Part shown: positions 5,338-13,281 of the stretch, one piece after another
Layout of the letters: every line of letters begins with the position of its first letter
How positions within the stretch are numbered: position 1 is the first letter of the stretch
NCBI GenBank assembly: GCA_021798135.1
Contig: JAJZYI010000039.1
Location: 1-15,124, forward strand
Reading direction: 5' to 3'
DNA from: Actinomycetes bacterium
GTDB lineage: Bacteria > Actinomycetota > Acidimicrobiia > Acidimicrobiales > UBA8190
Length of the DNA stretch: 15,124 nt
Made by a program: the position numbers and the translations under genes
The notes under the pieces: generated by a model
Database searches by the model: none
Told to the model about the DNA's origin: nothing
The model's input: the letters and a program-made list of their open reading frames with translations, nothing else

Positions 5338-5967
5338 GTGGTCTCCTTGACGTTGTCCGACCTGTCGGGTGCCGCCGACCCCGGCGACCCCGCCGACCCG
5401 GCGTGGGCCGGGGTGCCGGCGGTGACGGTGCCGCTCGCGCCCGTCCCGGTCGACGCCCAGCCGAACGCCTACATCCGGGCCTCGTGGGCCGACCGCCCGT
5501 ACGGCCGGACTCCGACCGCGGACGTGGCCGCCGCGACGGTCGGCGACCGGCTGCTGCTGCGGTTGTCGTGGGAGGGCTCGGGCGAGGCGCCCGGCGAGTT
5601 CCCCGACGCCTGCGGCGCCCTGTTCCCCGGCGGGCAGGGCCCCGCGCTGCCCGCCACCATGGGCAGCGCCGAGGAGCCCGTCACGCTGTGGCAGTGGCGC
5701 GACCGGACCGAAGCGCAGCAGCAGGCGCAGCCGGCCGCCCGGCACCTCGTCGCCCGCGGTCCCGGCGTCTTCCGGCCGGCCGCCGGGGGGGGCGAGCTGT
5801 CCGCGGCAGCGCTGCGCACCGGCGGCCGCTGGGCGGTCGTCCTGTCGGGGCCCCGGGACGTGCTGGGCGACGACGCTCGCGTCGCCGTCGCCGTCTGGGA
5901 CGGGCCGAGTGACGAGCGAGCGGGCATCGGCGCGGTGAGCGCCGAGTGGGCCGCTGTCGTGCGATGA
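5338..5967 (+). CDS. Type II DMSO-reductase heme-b-type gamma subunit, atypical ligands
   Basis: This 209-residue protein resembles EbdC/DdhC (ethylbenzene dehydrogenase gamma family), which hold a single heme b at the end of the electron path. Landmarks are DPGDPADPAW (14-23), PNAYIRASW, LRLSWEG, FPDACGALFP (88-97), the Met segment ATMGSAEEPVTLWQWR (106-121) and a final AVWDGPSDERAGIGAVSAEW. M108 fits the axial Met. The other known ligand is a Lys in the C-terminal ERxGxKS-like segment; here that place is Gly198, and the protein has no Lys anywhere. Heme binding is therefore uncertain. There is no signal peptide, unlike periplasmic relatives. The GTG start has GAGGTGAT five bases upstream, overlapping the alpha 1 stop. 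It lies between alpha 1 and beta in the operon. Confidence 0.8.
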   Translation: MVSLTLSDLSGAADPGDPADPAWAGVPAVTVPLAPVPVDAQPNAYIRASWADRPYGRTPTADVAAATVGDRLLLRLSWEGSGEAPGEFPDACGALFPGGQGPALPATMGSAEEPVTLWQWRDRTEAQQQAQPAARHLVARGPGVFRPAAGGGELSAAALRTGGRWAVVLSGPRDVLGDDARVAVAVWDGPSDERAGIGAVSAEWAAVVR

Positions 5968-6010
5968 CGGGCCGCCACCGGCAGGCCCGGCGAAGGGGGA
6001 GGACCGCACC

Positions 6011-7132
6011 ATGACCGGATCGACCGCGACCGGGGAGACCACCACCAGCGACGGGGCGGCCCGGCCCCGCCAGCTCGCCATGGTGTTCGACCTCAACAAG
6101 TGCATGGGCTGCCAGACGTGCTCCATCGCCTGCAAGGTCCTGTGGACCCGCGAGGAGGGCGAGGAGCACCACTGGTGGATGAGCGTCAACACCCAGCCGG
6201 GGCTGGGCACGCCGAAGGACTGGGAGTCGATGGGGGGCGGCTGGCGCGACGGCCAGCCCGTCCCGGGCCACCAGCCGACGCGCGCCGAGTTCGGCGGGGG
6301 CTGGAAGTTCAACCACCAGGACGTGATGTTCGGCGGCAAGGGGCGCCAGACGCACCTGCAGCCGGTGGACACCGGTGACGGCACCACCCGCTGGGGGATG
6401 AACTGGGACGAGGACCAGGGCGGCGGCACCTACCCGAACTCGTACTACTTCTACCTGCCCCGGCTCTGCAACCACTGCACGCACCCCGTGTGCGTGAGCG
6501 CGTGCCCGTCGGGCGCGATGTACAAGCGCGCCGAGGACGGGGTGGTGCTGCGCGACGAGACCGTCTGCCAGGGCGCCCGCTTCTGCATGGAGGCGTGCCC
6601 GTACAAGAAGATCTCGTTCAACTACGTGCGGGGCGTCGCCCAGCACTGCATCGCCTGCTTCCCCCGGCTCGAGGCCGGGGTGGCGCCCGCGTGCGCGCGC
6701 CAGTGCCCGGGCCGGCTCGTGTTCGTCGGGGATGCGGCGGACCCGCACGGTCCCATCCACCGGCTCGTGCACGACTGGCAGGTCGCCCTGCCGCTGCACG
6801 AGGAGTACGGCACGGGTCCCAACATCTTCTACGTGCCGCCGCTGTCGCCGGCACGGCTGAACGACGACTTCTCCATCGACGAGGAGACGCCGCGCATCCC
6901 GCCGGAGTACCTGGAGTCGCTGTTCGGCCCGCGGGTCCACGCGGCGCTGGACCGCCTGCGCTCCGAGCTTGCCACCGTCCGGTCGGGCGGCACGTCCGAG
7001 CTGCTCGACACGCTCATCGTCTACCACTGGAACGAGCTGTTCGGCCCGTACACGACGGACCCCTCCACCCTGGACCGGAGCCCGGAACGGGTCGCCGTGC
7101 AGCTCGGGCCGACCGCCAACCGCTCGTCGTAG
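6011..7132 (+). CDS. Four-cluster Fe-S beta subunit of type II DMSO-reductase-family enzyme
   Basis: This 373-residue protein relays electrons between alpha and gamma. It matches EbdB/DdhB/NarH-type subunits, with 15 cluster cysteines: C31-C34-C37-C41; C153-C156-C161-C165; C186-C192-C196 in CQGARFCMEACPYKK; and C213-C216-C228-C232. In the third group the place of the missing fourth Cys (189) is Ala, where NarH has Trp, so three [4Fe-4S] and one [3Fe-4S] cluster are expected, as in this family. The long insertion at 42-150 and the CIACFPRLEAG segment are also typical. No signal or membrane segment is visible. The ATG at 6011 has a GGGGGAGG Shine-Dalgarno about 8 bases upstream. It follows gamma by 43 bases and precedes the chaperone by 19. 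One beta serves two alpha genes in this operon. Confidence 0.92.
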   Translation: MTGSTATGETTTSDGAARPRQLAMVFDLNKCMGCQTCSIACKVLWTREEGEEHHWWMSVNTQPGLGTPKDWESMGGGWRDGQPVPGHQPTRAEFGGGWKFNHQDVMFGGKGRQTHLQPVDTGDGTTRWGMNWDEDQGGGTYPNSYYFYLPRLCNHCTHPVCVSACPSGAMYKRAEDGVVLRDETVCQGARFCMEACPYKKISFNYVRGVAQHCIACFPRLEAGVAPACARQCPGRLVFVGDAADPHGPIHRLVHDWQVALPLHEEYGTGPNIFYVPPLSPARLNDDFSIDEETPRIPPEYLESLFGPRVHAALDRLRSELATVRSGGTSELLDTLIVYHWNELFGPYTTDPSTLDRSPERVAVQLGPTANRSS

Positions 7133-7151
7133 TCGGAAGGGGAGTGATCGC

Positions 7152-7796
7152 ATGTTCACGTACTCGCTGCAGGGCCTGGAGCTCAGCACCGACGTGGCCG
7201 GGCCCACCGAGGTGGAGGAGAACGAGACCACGGCACGCAGTGCCGTCTACCAGGTGCTGGGCTCGTTCTTCGCGGCCACGCCCGCCGAGCGCGACGCCGG
7301 GGCCGCCAGCGGGCGCTGGTCGCAGGAGCTCGTAGCCGCCGCCGAGCTGCTGCCGTTCGCCTTCGACATCGGCGAGGTCCCGGCGCCCGGCGGGTCGCCC
7401 GGCGCCGACGGCGGCCTCGGTGCCGACGCCCTGCTGGGCGGCGAGGCGACCCCGGACCGCGACGCCGAGGTGGCCGCGGTGTGCCGGGAGTACGAGTACT
7501 TCGGGCTCGCTGCCGGCGCGGACGGCGCGCGCCCCGCCGACCACCTGGCCACCGAGCTCGACTTCCTCCAGTACCTGTGCTTCCGCGAGGCGGCCACGCC
7601 CTCGCCACGGCTGGCGGTCTCGTTCCGGCGGGCCCAGCGGGACTTCCTCGACCGCCACGTGCTCGAGTGGGTCTCGCGCCTCGCCGAGCGCGCCGGCGCC
7701 GAGGGGGCCGGCAAGCCCGTGCTGTGGGCTCTCGAGCGCCTGGTGGCCTTCGTCACCGCCGATCGCGCCTACGTGGCCGCTCGGCTCGGGTCGTGA
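7152..7796 (+). CDS. TorD/DmsD-like molybdoenzyme assembly chaperone (delta)
   Basis: This is a 214-residue, mostly helical protein. The family motif PADHLATELDFLQYL (128-142) is clear; the E-x-x-PDHL-x-x-EL-x-F motif is the hallmark of TorD/DmsD/NarJ-type chaperones. They bind apo-catalytic subunits and help insert the Mo cofactor in the cytoplasm. N-terminal ARSAVYQVLGSFFAATP (28-44) also fits the family. Residues 75-105 are a Gly/Ala/Pro-rich loop longer than usual. The ATG has an AGGGGAG Shine-Dalgarno 7 bases upstream. The gene sits between beta and alpha 2, with 13 bases to the next start, so it may serve both catalytic subunits. Since neither alpha has a Tat signal, its role here should be cofactor insertion and not Tat proofreading. 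Confidence 0.85.
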   Translation: MFTYSLQGLELSTDVAGPTEVEENETTARSAVYQVLGSFFAATPAERDAGAASGRWSQELVAAAELLPFAFDIGEVPAPGGSPGADGGLGADALLGGEATPDRDAEVAAVCREYEYFGLAAGADGARPADHLATELDFLQYLCFREAATPSPRLAVSFRRAQRDFLDRHVLEWVSRLAERAGAEGAGKPVLWALERLVAFVTADRAYVAARLGS

Positions 7797-7809
7797 GCGT
7801 GGCCCGCAG

Positions 7810-10662
7810 GTGAGCGTCGCCGCACCGACCAACCCGGGCGCAGGCACCGGGCCCGCTGAGACCACCGACCCTGCAGGGGCTGCACGGGCCACCGAGGCCG
7901 GCTACCGGGCCCGCTGGACGTGGGACCGCGTGACGTGGGGGACCCACTGCCTCAACTGCCTGGCCGGCTGCCCCTACCGCGTGTACACGCGCGACGGCGT
8001 CGTCGCCTTCGAGGAGCAGGGCGGGACGATCGACCCGGTGACAGCGTCGGTGCCCGACATGAACCCGCTCGGCTGCCAGAAGGGCGGGGCCTGGAGCGTG
8101 CAGCTGGCCAGCGAGGACCGCGTGCTGCACCCCCTGCGCCGCGTCGGCGAGCGCGGCAGCGGCCAGTGGGAGCGGATCTCGTGGGAGGAGGCCCTCACGG
8201 CCATCGCCGACACGGTGGTGACCGCCATCGACGAGGACGGTCCCGAGTCGGTGGTCTTCGAGGAGAGCGTGGAGGGCGGGCTGCTCGCCCAGGCCCCCTT
8301 CCTCCGCCTGGCCTCGCTGCTCGGCGCGGTGACGCTGGACGCCAACGGGCTGGTGAACGACCTGCCCACCGGCCAGCACCTCACCTTCGGGAAGTTCTCG
8401 TGCGCCAGCACCGTGGACGACACGTTCCTCGCCGACGTGCTGCTCCTGTGGCATGCCAACCCCGCCTACACGTCCATCCCGTACCACCACTTCATCTCGG
8501 AGGCCCGCTACCGCGGCGCCCGCGTGGTGGCGATCGCGCCCGACTACAACGCGTCGGCCGTGGGGTCGGACCTGTACGTGCCGGTGCGCCCCGGCACCGA
8601 CGCCGCCCTGGCGCTGTCCATGTGCCGCGTGCTGCTCGACGAGGACCTGTGGGACCGCGGCTTCGTCGCCACGCAGACCGACCTGCCGCTGCTGGTTCGC
8701 GAGGACACGGGCCGGTTCCTCCGCCAGCGCGACGTCGAGCGCGGCGGCAGCGAGGAGGCCTTCTACCTGTGGGACCAGGCCACCGGCCTCGTCCCCGCGC
8801 CGCGAGGCACCCTCGACCTCGGCGGCGTCGACCCGGCGCTCTCCGGCAGCTTCGCGGTGACCCTGGCCGACGGCACGCAGGCCCAGGTCACCCCGGTGAT
8901 GGACCGGCTCCGCGCCCACCTGGACGCCTATTCGCCCGAGGATGCCTCGGCCGTCTGCGGCGTGGCCCCCGGGACCATCCGGACCCTCGCCCGCACCGTC
9001 GCGGGCAGGCGCTGCAAGATCCTGGAGGGCTTCAACGGCCCGAAGTACTACCACGGCGACCTCATGGAACGCTCCATGTGCCTGCTGCTGGCCCTGACCG
9101 GCAACTGGGGCCGCTCGGGCAGCGGCATCCAGGGCCTCGCCCTGGCGGGTCTCGACGGCTACCTGCTCTTCTCGATGAAGACCCGCACGGGCGTCGAGGA
9201 GACGGCCCGGGTCCTCGACGGCGTCGACCAGGCCATGGAGGGGCTGCGCCAGCGGGATCCCGAGGCCACCGACGAGATGCTCGGCAACAACCTGCTCGCC
9301 CTGGCCACGAGCTCGGGGACCTCCGCCCCGCCGGTGTTCTTCAACTTCCACCACGCCGGCTACGACCAGACGTGGAACCGGTCCGAGTGGTCGGACCCGG
9401 CGATGACCAAGCCCTTCGGGAGCTACCTGCAGGACGCGGTGCGCCGCGGCTGGTGGGGTGGCGTGGCGCGCCCGGGTGCGTCCCAGCCCCCCCGGGTCCT
9501 GTTCTCGGTCGGGACGAACCCCCTGCGCCGCGCCCGCGGGGGGCGCGCCCGGCTGGTCGACACCCTGTGGCCCAAGCTCGACATGGTGGTGGTCGTCGAC
9601 TTCCGCATGTCCGCCACCGCCCTGCACGCCGACATCGTGCTGCCCGCCGCCATGCAGTACGAGCGGGTGAACGTCCAGTACCCCATCACCCACATGCTGC
9701 GCCTGTCCTTCTCGGACGCGGCGACAGAGCCGCGCGGCGAGTCCCGGACCGAGTGGCAGATCTTCTCGGCGCTCGCCCGGGCCATCGCCGAGCGTGCCGA
9801 GGCACGCGACCTCGCCACCTACGTCGACGCCCGGCGCCAGACCCGGCACGCCGAGCGCCTCGGGGACGACTTCGTGCTCGGCGGCGCGCTCGCGTCCGAC
9901 GAGGACGTGCTCGACGAGTGGGTCCGCGACTCCGCCGACGCCGGCACCCTGCCGGCCGGCAGCACCGTCGACGAGCTGCGCCGCGTCGGCAGCCTCCGGT
10001 TCACCGGCCTCGGGGTGTTCGCCCCGGGCCTGTCGGTGGCCGCCGACGTCCGGCCCGACGACGTGATGACCGCCTTCAGCTGGCACGTGGAGCGGCTCCT
10101 GCCGTTCCCGACCCTCACCCGCCGGGCGCAGTTCTACATCGACCACCCCTGGTTCATCGAGGGCGGCGAGGTGCTCCCCGTGCACAAGGACCCGCCCAGG
10201 ATGGGCGGCGAGTGGCCGCTCGTCCTGACCAGCGGCCATGCCCGCTGGACCGTCCACTCGATCGGCATGGGCAACCGGCACCTCCTCGGCACGCACCGGG
10301 GCCAGCCCCTCGTGATCCTGAGCGAGCCCGACGCCGCGGCCCGCGAGGTGCGCGACGGGGACAGCGTCCGCGTCGCCAACGACCACGGGCAGTTCGAGGC
10401 GATGGCGCGGGTCACGCCGCGGGTGCGACCGGGCCAGGTGATCGTCTACAACGGCTTCGAGCCCCACATGTTCCCGCGGTGGGAGGGCGCCAACGAGGTC
10501 GAGCCGGGCATGGTCAAGTGGCTGCACCTCGTCGGCAAGTACGGCCACCTCCGCTACCTCCCGTTCGGCTGGCAGCCCGTGCCGGCCGACCGGGCCGTGT
10601 TCGTGGAGGTCACCCGGGTCGCCCGCGGCGGGGCTGCTGGCGGCCACGGAGAGGAGGCGTGA
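7810..10662 (+). CDS. Second type II DMSO-reductase-family catalytic subunit (alpha 2)
   Basis: This 950-residue protein is a paralogue of alpha 1, co-linear from end to end but well diverged. The cluster motif is the canonical H46-x3-C50-x3-C54-x34-C89 with K91 next. D184 in VNDLPTGQHLTFGK is the likely Mo ligand and recalls ethylbenzene-dehydrogenase-type sequences. Shared landmarks include KYYHGDLMERSMCLLLALTG, DIVLPAAMQYERVN and the C-terminal LTSGHARWTVHS...RPGQVIVYNGFEPHMFP. The first 30 residues are low-complexity with no Tat motif. The GTG at 7810 is the only reasonable start after the delta stop; its Shine-Dalgarno is weak, so translation may depend on coupling to delta. No second beta or gamma follows, so it presumably shares those of alpha 1, or replaces alpha 1 with another substrate. 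Confidence 0.87.
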   Translation: MSVAAPTNPGAGTGPAETTDPAGAARATEAGYRARWTWDRVTWGTHCLNCLAGCPYRVYTRDGVVAFEEQGGTIDPVTASVPDMNPLGCQKGGAWSVQLASEDRVLHPLRRVGERGSGQWERISWEEALTAIADTVVTAIDEDGPESVVFEESVEGGLLAQAPFLRLASLLGAVTLDANGLVNDLPTGQHLTFGKFSCASTVDDTFLADVLLLWHANPAYTSIPYHHFISEARYRGARVVAIAPDYNASAVGSDLYVPVRPGTDAALALSMCRVLLDEDLWDRGFVATQTDLPLLVREDTGRFLRQRDVERGGSEEAFYLWDQATGLVPAPRGTLDLGGVDPALSGSFAVTLADGTQAQVTPVMDRLRAHLDAYSPEDASAVCGVAPGTIRTLARTVAGRRCKILEGFNGPKYYHGDLMERSMCLLLALTGNWGRSGSGIQGLALAGLDGYLLFSMKTRTGVEETARVLDGVDQAMEGLRQRDPEATDEMLGNNLLALATSSGTSAPPVFFNFHHAGYDQTWNRSEWSDPAMTKPFGSYLQDAVRRGWWGGVARPGASQPPRVLFSVGTNPLRRARGGRARLVDTLWPKLDMVVVVDFRMSATALHADIVLPAAMQYERVNVQYPITHMLRLSFSDAATEPRGESRTEWQIFSALARAIAERAEARDLATYVDARRQTRHAERLGDDFVLGGALASDEDVLDEWVRDSADAGTLPAGSTVDELRRVGSLRFTGLGVFAPGLSVAADVRPDDVMTAFSWHVERLLPFPTLTRRAQFYIDHPWFIEGGEVLPVHKDPPRMGGEWPLVLTSGHARWTVHSIGMGNRHLLGTHRGQPLVILSEPDAAAREVRDGDSVRVANDHGQFEAMARVTPRVRPGQVIVYNGFEPHMFPRWEGANEVEPGMVKWLHLVGKYGHLRYLPFGWQPVPADRAVFVEVTRVARGGAAGGHGEEA

Positions 10663-12272
10663 TGCGGCTGAGCCGACGCCAACCCGACGACGGTGCCGTT
10701 CCCGGCAGCGGCCCGGGTGAGGCGCCCGGTCCCGCTCCGGCCGCGGCCACGGCGCCGCAGGAGAGCACCGGACCGGGGGGCGTTCCCGGCGTCGCAGCTC
10801 CCGGCTCCGGTGCCCGCGGCTCCGGAAGCCTCACCGTCGGTGCGCCCGGTGCCGACGGCTCTCCGATCTCGGCCGCCTTCGCCGGCCACCGCTCGCTGTT
10901 CTCGCTGCTGGCAACCGTGCGCACCCGTCGCATGGGGTTGGGCTACCGCTCCGAGACCGGCGAGGAGGAACGGTTCGAGTGGTCCGGCGGCCACAGCGCC
11001 GTGCAGCCCGACGGCCCGCTGCACCACGCATCGGCGGCGGCGCCGGTGCCGCTGTCGGAGGAGGAGACCGCCCTGGTGTGCTGGGCGGCGGCCGGGCCGA
11101 ACGGGCTCGCCCTCGCCGACGTGCCCGTCCACGGCGCCCTGGCCGGCATGCTCCACCGGCGGGGCCGGACGGTGCCCTCGTCCTCGGGCGACCTCGGGGT
11201 GGACCTGTTCGTCGTCGACGACAGCGGCGTGTGGGTCTACCGGCCGAGGCCCGAGCCCGCCCAGCCGGTCGAGATCCGCGGCCCCGAGGACTACCACAAG
11301 GTCATGGACTGGTACCGCGAGGGCCGGGTGCAGGTCTTCGACCACCGCCCCGACCTGCCCTGGCCCGGGACCCCCGAGGGGACTCACAACGTGCGCCCGA
11401 TCGGCGCGGGCCAGTACAACCTGAACCGCCCGGGGAGCACGTGGTTCCTCCCGGTCGGCGACGTCGGGCTCGAGTGGTTCAACCAGCTCCTCGTCTCCTA
11501 CGAGTGGTCCGGCTTCTACCTGCAGGATCCCGAGTCCGGCGACCCCATGGGCTGCGGGTCGTGGATCCGCCCCGGCTTCCTCGAGGTGGGGTTCCCCCTG
11601 CCGGCCTTCGACGAGCTCGCGCTCATGCTGCACGTCGGCCAGGTCGGCGCCATGGTCCAGAACATCCGCTTGGCCTGCGAGGCGCTGGGCCTGGGCGCGT
11701 GGACGACCGGCGCCTACGCGGACGACTTCGTCCTCGGCGCCTACCCGGAGATCGCCACCGGGCTCGCCTTCGACTTCCTCACGCGCGACCCTGCGACGAA
11801 CCCGGCGGCCACCGCCACCTGCCTCGGGCGCCGGGGGGTCCTCGAGCCGGTCGTGGTCCCCTCGGCACGTTTCCCCGACGCCGCCAGCGCCGTCCGCTAC
11901 GTGCGGGAGCTGCGGGAGGGGCCCGAGGGCGTCCTCGGTGGCGGCGGCCCGTGGCGCGACACCGTGACCGAGGAGATCCGCTCCCACCCCCGGGCGCACC
12001 TGTCGGACTGGGCGGAGGAGGCGGCCATCGCCACCGTCGAGGCCGTCGTGGCCAAGCACGGCTGCTGCCCGGCGTACGTGAGCCCCGTCCGGGCCAAGCT
12101 GTCGGTCCAGGCCCACCACGTCGACACGGCCTACTACCGCCGGTTCTTCCCGGCCGAGGGCGGCGCCGACGGCATCACGCCCCAGATCGCCTCCCACTTC
12201 GCCACCTGGCATCCCGGCGTGCCGGACCCCTCCGCCGAGCCGGAGGCGCCCGGCGCGGACGGCCGGCCGTGA
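10662..12272 (+). CDS. Nitroreductase-like protein with conserved C-terminal extension
   Basis: This is a 536-residue protein. Residues 1-65 are Gly/Ala/Pro-rich and likely disordered. From about 80 the pattern recalls the FMN-dependent nitroreductase fold: TVRTRRMGLGYR (85-96), LSEEETALVCWAAAG (131-145), and VGQVGAMVQNIRLACEALGLG (325-345), the last very like the flavin-binding helix of that family. The C-terminal part (about 450-520) has AHHVDTAYYRRFFP (484-497) and SHFATWHPG (511-519), outside the usual nitroreductase domain. Family members use NAD(P)H and FMN to reduce varied substrates, but cofactor and substrate here are not shown. The ATG overlaps the alpha 2 stop by one base (TGATG) with GAGGAGG four bases before it. 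It ends in a four-base overlap (GTGA) with the next gene. Confidence 0.55.
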   Translation: MRLSRRQPDDGAVPGSGPGEAPGPAPAAATAPQESTGPGGVPGVAAPGSGARGSGSLTVGAPGADGSPISAAFAGHRSLFSLLATVRTRRMGLGYRSETGEEERFEWSGGHSAVQPDGPLHHASAAAPVPLSEEETALVCWAAAGPNGLALADVPVHGALAGMLHRRGRTVPSSSGDLGVDLFVVDDSGVWVYRPRPEPAQPVEIRGPEDYHKVMDWYREGRVQVFDHRPDLPWPGTPEGTHNVRPIGAGQYNLNRPGSTWFLPVGDVGLEWFNQLLVSYEWSGFYLQDPESGDPMGCGSWIRPGFLEVGFPLPAFDELALMLHVGQVGAMVQNIRLACEALGLGAWTTGAYADDFVLGAYPEIATGLAFDFLTRDPATNPAATATCLGRRGVLEPVVVPSARFPDAASAVRYVRELREGPEGVLGGGGPWRDTVTEEIRSHPRAHLSDWAEEAAIATVEAVVAKHGCCPAYVSPVRAKLSVQAHHVDTAYYRRFFPAEGGADGITPQIASHFATWHPGVPDPSAEPEAPGADGRP

Positions 12273-12802
12273 CCGCCACCTGGGTGAGCGTCCTCGCGGC
12301 CTACCTGCACCTGCTGGCCGTGGCGACCTACGTCGGCGGGTCGATCGCCATGGAGCTCATCCTCGGCCCGGCGCAGCGCTTCGTCCCCCCGGCACAGGCG
12401 CAGATCCTGGCGCAGAAGTCCGCCGACCGCTTCCTCGTGCTGGTGTGGTCCTCCCTCGCGCTGCTCCCGGCCAGCGGCATGCTCCTGTTCTTCTCGCTCT
12501 CCGACCAGAGCCTCGTCACGAGCGGCGGGATCTTCTCGACCGGCGCCGGGCGCACCCTGCTCGCCATGATGGCGCTGTGGGCCGTGCTCGTGGCCAACGG
12601 CGCCGTGATCACCTTCGTGCTGCGCCCCCGCCTCGCCAGCCGGACCAGCGCCAGCGGTGGCCGGGCGGCCGCCGGCGCGCAGCTCCAGGCCATGAGCCGG
12701 GCGGCCACCTGGGTGTCGCGGCTGACGCGGGTCGACCTCGTCGTCGCGCTCGTCGTCGTCCTGCTCGGCGCATCGCTCGCCTACGGCAACGGGATCCTGT
12801 GA
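12269..12802 (+). CDS. Four-helix integral membrane protein A
   Basis: This 177-residue protein has four predicted membrane spans at about 5-27, 55-77, 93-118 and 155-173. The motif YVGGSIAMEL (21-30) followed by P-x-QR-x-VPP-x-Q (34-43) is repeated in the next gene, so the two are paralogues. H14 lies inside the first helix. The topology and the helix 1 pattern recall CopD-like or other small heme/copper membrane proteins, but no assignment is firm. It starts at a GTG overlapping the preceding stop (GTGA). As part of an operon for a soluble redox complex lacking any membrane subunit, it could help link that complex to the membrane or quinone pool; this is inference. Confidence 0.75.
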   Translation: MTATWVSVLAAYLHLLAVATYVGGSIAMELILGPAQRFVPPAQAQILAQKSADRFLVLVWSSLALLPASGMLLFFSLSDQSLVTSGGIFSTGAGRTLLAMMALWAVLVANGAVITFVLRPRLASRTSASGGRAAAGAQLQAMSRAATWVSRLTRVDLVVALVVVLLGASLAYGNGIL

Positions 12803-13281
12803 TGCGCGACGGCCTCGGGTACCTCTTCACCCTCGAGTGGGCCGTGTACGTCGGCGGCGCCCTGTTCATGGAGCTGGTGTGGCGACCCCTCCAGCGCCAC
12901 GTCCCCCCGCAGCAGACCGGCGTGCTCTGCAACTCGATGGGACGCCGGTACCGGTGGCTTGCGCTCGCCTGCCTGGTCGCCATGGCCGCCACCGGCGCGG
13001 CATGGCAGCTCGACGGCGGTGGGCTGGCCGCCTGGCGCGCCGGTGGCCTGGCGGCCGCCTGGGGCTCCCTCGTCGCCCTCGTCGCCGGCATGGGCCTCCT
13101 CGTCCATCCCCGCTCCCACGCGCGGTTGCAGCCCGGCGAGGACCGGGCGGCACTGCGCCGCCGCCGCCAGCGCGCCATCAAGGTGATGGACGTCATGCTG
13201 CGCGCCGAGCTCGCCGTGGCGTTGCTGGGCGCACTCGTCGCCGTGTGGCCGCACGGCTCGGCACCGGGACCGGCGATCTAG
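12802..13281 (+). CDS. Four-helix integral membrane protein B (paralogue of A)
   Basis: This 159-residue protein has predicted spans at about 7-27, 51-68, 80-102 and 131-149, with a very basic loop (RRRRQR, about 119-124) that should be cytoplasmic. YVGGALFMEL (16-25) and P-x-QR-x-VPP-x-Q (29-38) match protein A at the same place, which implies duplication followed by divergence and probably a heterodimer. The membrane His of A is not at the equivalent place; its helix 1 reads FTLEWAVYVGG. The ATG overlaps the stop of A by one base (TGATG), and the stop abuts the next GTG. Function is unknown; a membrane partner of the Mo-enzyme is one possibility. Confidence 0.75.
   Translation: MRDGLGYLFTLEWAVYVGGALFMELVWRPLQRHVPPQQTGVLCNSMGRRYRWLALACLVAMAATGAAWQLDGGGLAAWRAGGLAAAWGSLVALVAGMGLLVHPRSHARLQPGEDRAALRRRRQRAIKVMDVMLRAELAVALLGALVAVWPHGSAPGPAI

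Noticed and set aside
7753..10647. Long minus-strand open frame opposite alpha 2
   Set aside because: It is Gly/Val/His-rich shadow sequence with no domain; alpha 2 is fully supported.
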